Of a stretch of DNA of 7,490 nucleotides, positions 4,219 through 7,490 are shown in pieces. The notes below the pieces were generated by a model, which was not told where the DNA came from, did not search any database, and saw nothing but the letters and a program-made list of their open reading frames with translations. Origin of the DNA: Capsulimonas sp. (GTDB lineage: Bacteria; Armatimonadota; Armatimonadia; Armatimonadales; Capsulimonadaceae); contig JAOQAA010000011.1 of assembly GCA_025963815.1 (NCBI GenBank), positions 1 to 7,490 on the forward strand. Direction: 5' to 3'. The first letter of the stretch is position 1. Each line of letters opens with the position of its first letter. The translations under genes were made by a program, and so were the position numbers.

Positions 4219-7200
4219 ATGGCGGAGCAGATTATTCCTCCGGCAGTCATGCCAGGCAAAGCCGTCTGGATATTCCCGGTAGTGTTGCTTAGCGTTGCGT
4301 ATGGGCTACTGGCGCTCACCTTCACGGAGCAGTTGTCGCATCAATCCATTATGGAGCGATGCGTCCTCGTCGATCCTAACCGCGCCCGAATCTGGAGCGT
4401 CGGCAACGTTGAGATCGGGATGGCCTATTTCGGCGTCTTCGCCGGGATGCTGTTCTATTTCCTCCGGATGTATCAGCGCAGTCGCCAGCACTTGAAGGAT
4501 CTCGGACTTGCGATCACATACCTGGGCGCCTCGTTCGCGCTCGACTACTTCTGCGTACAAACGTTCCGGCCGTTCATCGCATTGCTCATTGGCGACGCCA
4601 TTGTGATGACGTTCACCGTTCTGGTATCGCGGCAGACGTGGTTTCAGCGCCTGCTTGGGGTGTTCGTGCCAATCATCTTCCTGACATGCGGGATCGGCCA
4701 TTTCCTGGAAGGCCTGTCGTACTGGCAGTTGACCTACACGGTCAATACTCCGTGGACGATGGTGACCGCCGACGTCGGCTTCGCGGTTCTTGTCAACGCG
4801 AGCCGCTTCCCAGCGTTCATCCGTGGCGAGGATATCGTCGCGGATCTCGCGAGGGAAAAGGCGAAGCGCGAGATGCTGGAGATCGAGGTTTCTGAATGGA
4901 AACGACTGATCGACGAGAACGAACGCATCCACGCTGAGGCCGAACGAACGATGAAGGAAGGCCAGCAGCTTCTCGAAGGGATCATTGACAACACGCCGGC
5001 CGTCGTCTATGCAAAGGCCGTCGATGGGAAGTACCTTCTGGCCAATCGCCGCTTCTGTGAGATGTTCCATTTTACCAAAGAGGCCGTCATCGGCAAGACG
5101 GACCACGACCTCTTCCCGAAGGACGCGGCCGACGCATTCCGAGCGATGGACGTACGCGTCGCCGAGCGAGGGGAGGCGATCACGGGGGAGGAGACGGCGC
5201 CTCAGGACGATGGCCTCCACCACTTTATCTCGGTGAAGTGCCCGATCCGGGACAGCGAAGGCAATACCAATATCGTGTTCGGGATCTCCACCGACATTAG
5301 CGAACGTAAACGGGCCGAGGAGGCTCTTCGCGAAAGTGAGGAACGGACGCGCTTGATTATCGAGACAGCTCTCGACGCCGTGATCACGATCAATTCCGGC
5401 GGAGCGATTACCGGCTGGAACCCACAAGCGGAAGCGACATTCGGCTGGTCTCGGGAGCAGGCGGTAGGCCGCATGCTGACGGACACGATCATTCCGGAGC
5501 TTTACCGGGAGCAGCACTTGGCGGGACTTAAGCGCTATCTGACGACGGGCGATTCGAAGGTCTTGAACCGGCGCATCGAGCTTACCGCAGTGGATCGCGA
5601 TGGTGAAGAGCATCCGGTCGAGATCGCGATCACGCCCATACAGATCGGCGAAACAACGACGTTCAGCGCCTTTGTTCGCGAAATCGGAGAGCGTAAAGAG
5701 GCCGAGCGCAAAATCCAATCCCACCTTGGGCGCCTGGACTTGCTTCAACGCATCACCCGGGCGATCGGCGAAAGACAGGATGTTCAGAGTATCCTGCAGG
5801 TGGTGGTTCGCAGCATCGAAGAGGACCTTCCTGTCGACTTCGCCTGTATCTGCACATACGATCAAGCCGGCGCCGCTCTTCACGTCACCTGTGTTGGGGT
5901 CAAGAGCGAAGATCTTGCCAGCGATCTCGCCATGACCGAACACGCGACGATCCCCATCGATGAAAACGGGCTGTCACGCTGTGTGCGCGGGGAGTTGGTC
6001 TATGAGCCCGATGTCGCGTCCGTTCTGTTTCCGTTCCCTCAGCGGCTGCTCCATGGCGGCTTGCGCGCCGTCATTATCGCGCCTTTGATCGTGGAAAGTA
6101 AGGTTTTCGGCATACTGGTCGCGGCGCGCCGGCGAGCGGAAAGCTTTTCGAGTGGTGAGAGCGAGTTCTTGAGGCAGCTGAGCGAACATACCGCGCTCGC
6201 CGCGCATCAAGCTCAGCTCTATGACACTCTGCAGCAGGCATATGATGACCTTCGCCGGTCTCAGCAAACTGTCTTGCACCAAGAGCGCCTGCGGGCGCTC
6301 GGTCAGATGGCGAGCGGAATCGCCCACGACATCAATAATGCTCTCTCTCCCGTGGCTCTCTACACGGAATCGCTCCTTGAAACCGAGCCAGGGCTGAGTG
6401 AGCGCGCCCGGGATTACCTTGAGACGATCCAGCGCTCCATTGACGATGTCGCGCAAACTGTTGCGCGAATGCGCGAATTCTACCGTAACCGTGAGCCGCA
6501 ACTCATCCTTGCGCCCGTGGACCTAAACTCTCTTATCCAACATGTGATCGGCCTGACGCGCGCACGCTGGAGCGACATCCCGCAGCAGCGCGGCGTTGTG
6601 ATCGAGCTGGACCTCCAACTGTCCTCCGATCTTCCTCCGGTCATGGGCGTCGAGAGCGAGATCCGCGAGGCGCTCACCAACTTGGTCCTCAACTGTGTCG
6701 ATGCGATGCCGGAAGGCGGCAGACTGTCTCTCCGGTCAATAGCCCGCGAGGAGGCTCTGGGGCCGGTTCTTCGCGGGCGCACCGGGCTCGCCGCGCGATA
6801 TGCACTGGTCGAGGTCAGCGATACCGGGATCGGGATGGATGAGGATACACGGCGCCACTGCCTCGAACCGTTCTTCACGACGAAAGGCGATCGCGGCACG
6901 GGTTTGGGCCTCGCTATGGTTTACGGCGTCGCACAGCGTCATGGCGCCGAGATCGAGATCCAGTCCGTGCTGGGCGAAGGAACGACAATGCGCCTTGTAT
7001 TTCCTGCGCCTACTCCCGGCGTTCATGACCCAGCGGACCAGCTGGTCGTCAATAAAGCCTTGCCGCGCCTGCGTATCCTTGTCGTCGACGACGACCCATT
7101 GCTGATCAAGTCGCTTCAGGATATCCTCCAAGCCGATGGGCATGTCGTCGTCACGGCAAACGGCGGCCAAGCTGGGATCGAGGCGTTTCACTCTGCGTTA

Positions 7201-7464
7201 GCGAGCAGCGAACCATTCGCTGCCGTAATCACCGACCTCGGGATGCCGCATGTGGATGGTCGGAAGGTGGCGGCCGCCGTCAAGGAGGCGTCGCCGGCCA
7301 CTCCCGTCATTCTACTGACAGGATGGGGACAGCGACTTGTCGACGATCATGATGTCCCCCCGCACGTCGATCAGACGGTGAGCAAGCCTCCCAAGCTGCC
7401 GCAATTGCGTGAGGCGCTGTCATCCTGCCTGATAGGGGCTCCCAAAACAGCGGGGAAGCCGTAA
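4219..7464 (+). CDS. Membrane-bound hybrid histidine kinase with PAS-PAS-GAF and receiver
   Basis: This 1081-residue sensor kinase autophosphorylates a histidine and relays to its own receiver aspartate. In order: about six membrane helices (residues about 14-195); a charged coiled coil (about 207-250); PAS 1 (about 250-372); PAS 2 (about 371-492); GAF (about 507-664); a coiled coil (about 665-698); HisKA with phospho-acceptor H703 in GIAHDINNALSP; and an ATPase domain with N825 (N box), D868 in DTGIGMD (G1) and GTGLGL at 893-898 (G2). The C-terminal receiver (about 952-1070) has acidic residues D957-D959, phospho-site D1006 in TDLGMP, T1034 and K1056, so all key residues are present. There is no output domain, so a separate phosphotransfer or DNA-binding partner must exist elsewhere. 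The sensor part has C157-G-x-x-H161 with W169 and Y173, like the copper/ethylene-binding fold of ETR1-type receptors, and an AYF helix at 69-71. The start at 4219 has GGAG 9 nt upstream. The gene stands alone and is divergent from the beta-helix gene. Confidence 0.93.
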   Translation: MAEQIIPPAVMPGKAVWIFPVVLLSVAYGLLALTFTEQLSHQSIMERCVLVDPNRARIWSVGNVEIGMAYFGVFAGMLFYFLRMYQRSRQHLKDLGLAITYLGASFALDYFCVQTFRPFIALLIGDAIVMTFTVLVSRQTWFQRLLGVFVPIIFLTCGIGHFLEGLSYWQLTYTVNTPWTMVTADVGFAVLVNASRFPAFIRGEDIVADLAREKAKREMLEIEVSEWKRLIDENERIHAEAERTMKEGQQLLEGIIDNTPAVVYAKAVDGKYLLANRRFCEMFHFTKEAVIGKTDHDLFPKDAADAFRAMDVRVAERGEAITGEETAPQDDGLHHFISVKCPIRDSEGNTNIVFGISTDISERKRAEEALRESEERTRLIIETALDAVITINSGGAITGWNPQAEATFGWSREQAVGRMLTDTIIPELYREQHLAGLKRYLTTGDSKVLNRRIELTAVDRDGEEHPVEIAITPIQIGETTTFSAFVREIGERKEAERKIQSHLGRLDLLQRITRAIGERQDVQSILQVVVRSIEEDLPVDFACICTYDQAGAALHVTCVGVKSEDLASDLAMTEHATIPIDENGLSRCVRGELVYEPDVASVLFPFPQRLLHGGLRAVIIAPLIVESKVFGILVAARRRAESFSSGESEFLRQLSEHTALAAHQAQLYDTLQQAYDDLRRSQQTVLHQERLRALGQMASGIAHDINNALSPVALYTESLLETEPGLSERARDYLETIQRSIDDVAQTVARMREFYRNREPQLILAPVDLNSLIQHVIGLTRARWSDIPQQRGVVIELDLQLSSDLPPVMGVESEIREALTNLVLNCVDAMPEGGRLSLRSIAREEALGPVLRGRTGLAARYALVEVSDTGIGMDEDTRRHCLEPFFTTKGDRGTGLGLAMVYGVAQRHGAEIEIQSVLGEGTTMRLVFPAPTPGVHDPADQLVVNKALPRLRILVVDDDPLLIKSLQDILQADGHVVVTANGGQAGIEAFHSALASSEPFAAVITDLGMPHVDGRKVAAAVKEASPATPVILLTGWGQRLVDDHDVPPHVDQTVSKPPKLPQLREALSSCLIGAPKTAGKP

Positions 7465-7490
7465 CCGGAAGCGGCAGGAGCATTAGTTAT

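Noticed and set aside
4306..5943. A 545-codon open frame on the minus strand opposite the kinase gene
   Set aside because: It lies entirely antisense to well-recognised kinase domains, its translation is rich in Arg/Asp/His with no domain pattern, and it is explained by GC-rich codon usage of the sense gene.
1..7490. CRISPR arrays, tRNA or rRNA genes, insertion sequences
   Set aside because: I saw no regularly spaced direct repeats outside the VCBS coding repeats, no tRNA-like cloverleaf or rRNA sequence, and no transposase frame or terminal inverted repeats.

Overview
The window carries two large intact genes, one gene cut by the left edge, and between them about 0.9 kb of broken gene pieces. 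The sequence is GC-rich except for the AT-rich promoter spacer near position 560-600. The combination of a GloVer-repeat secreted protein, a secreted beta-helix protein with VCBS/FG-GAP repeats and a large PAS/GAF hybrid histidine kinase suggests a free-living, environmental Gram-negative-type bacterium with a large genome, such as Armatimonadota (Capsulimonas-like), Acidobacteriota, Planctomycetota or Verrucomicrobiota. This placement is inferred from gene style; there is no rRNA or marker gene here.

Layout. (1) 1-533, minus: 5' part of a secreted GloVer tandem-repeat protein, running off the left edge, with a near-consensus sigma-70 promoter at 566-594. (2) 647-1148, minus: two tightly packed small membrane-protein frames. 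The upstream one looks like the C-terminal end of a VanZ-like membrane protein. The downstream one is broken by a frameshift at a CATGCATG tandem duplication. (3) About 1198-1470, plus: a piece of a CapA-type metallophosphoesterase-like protein joined in frame to the last 50 or so residues of a DUF3160 protein. (4) 1480-3828, minus: an intact 782-residue exported protein with a right-handed beta-helix followed by five calcium-loop repeats spaced exactly 50 residues apart. (5) 3829-4218: a 390-bp divergent intergenic region with hairpins, a candidate promoter and a repeated 18-bp motif. (6) 4219-7464, plus: an intact 1081-residue membrane-bound hybrid histidine kinase.

How the genes relate. 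Nothing ties the intact genes into one pathway. The beta-helix gene and the kinase gene are divergently transcribed from a shared intergenic region, so co-regulation is possible, and a near-identical motif lies about 20 bp upstream of each start codon. The most interesting point is the kinase's sensor region. Its last two membrane helices carry a CGxxH motif with W and Y spacing like the copper/ethylene-binding domain of ETR1-type receptors. An AYF helix resembling the first helix of that domain sits about 85 residues earlier, separated by extra helices. The 0.6-1.47 kb stretch is best read as decaying remnants of at least three or four unrelated genes brought together by deletions.
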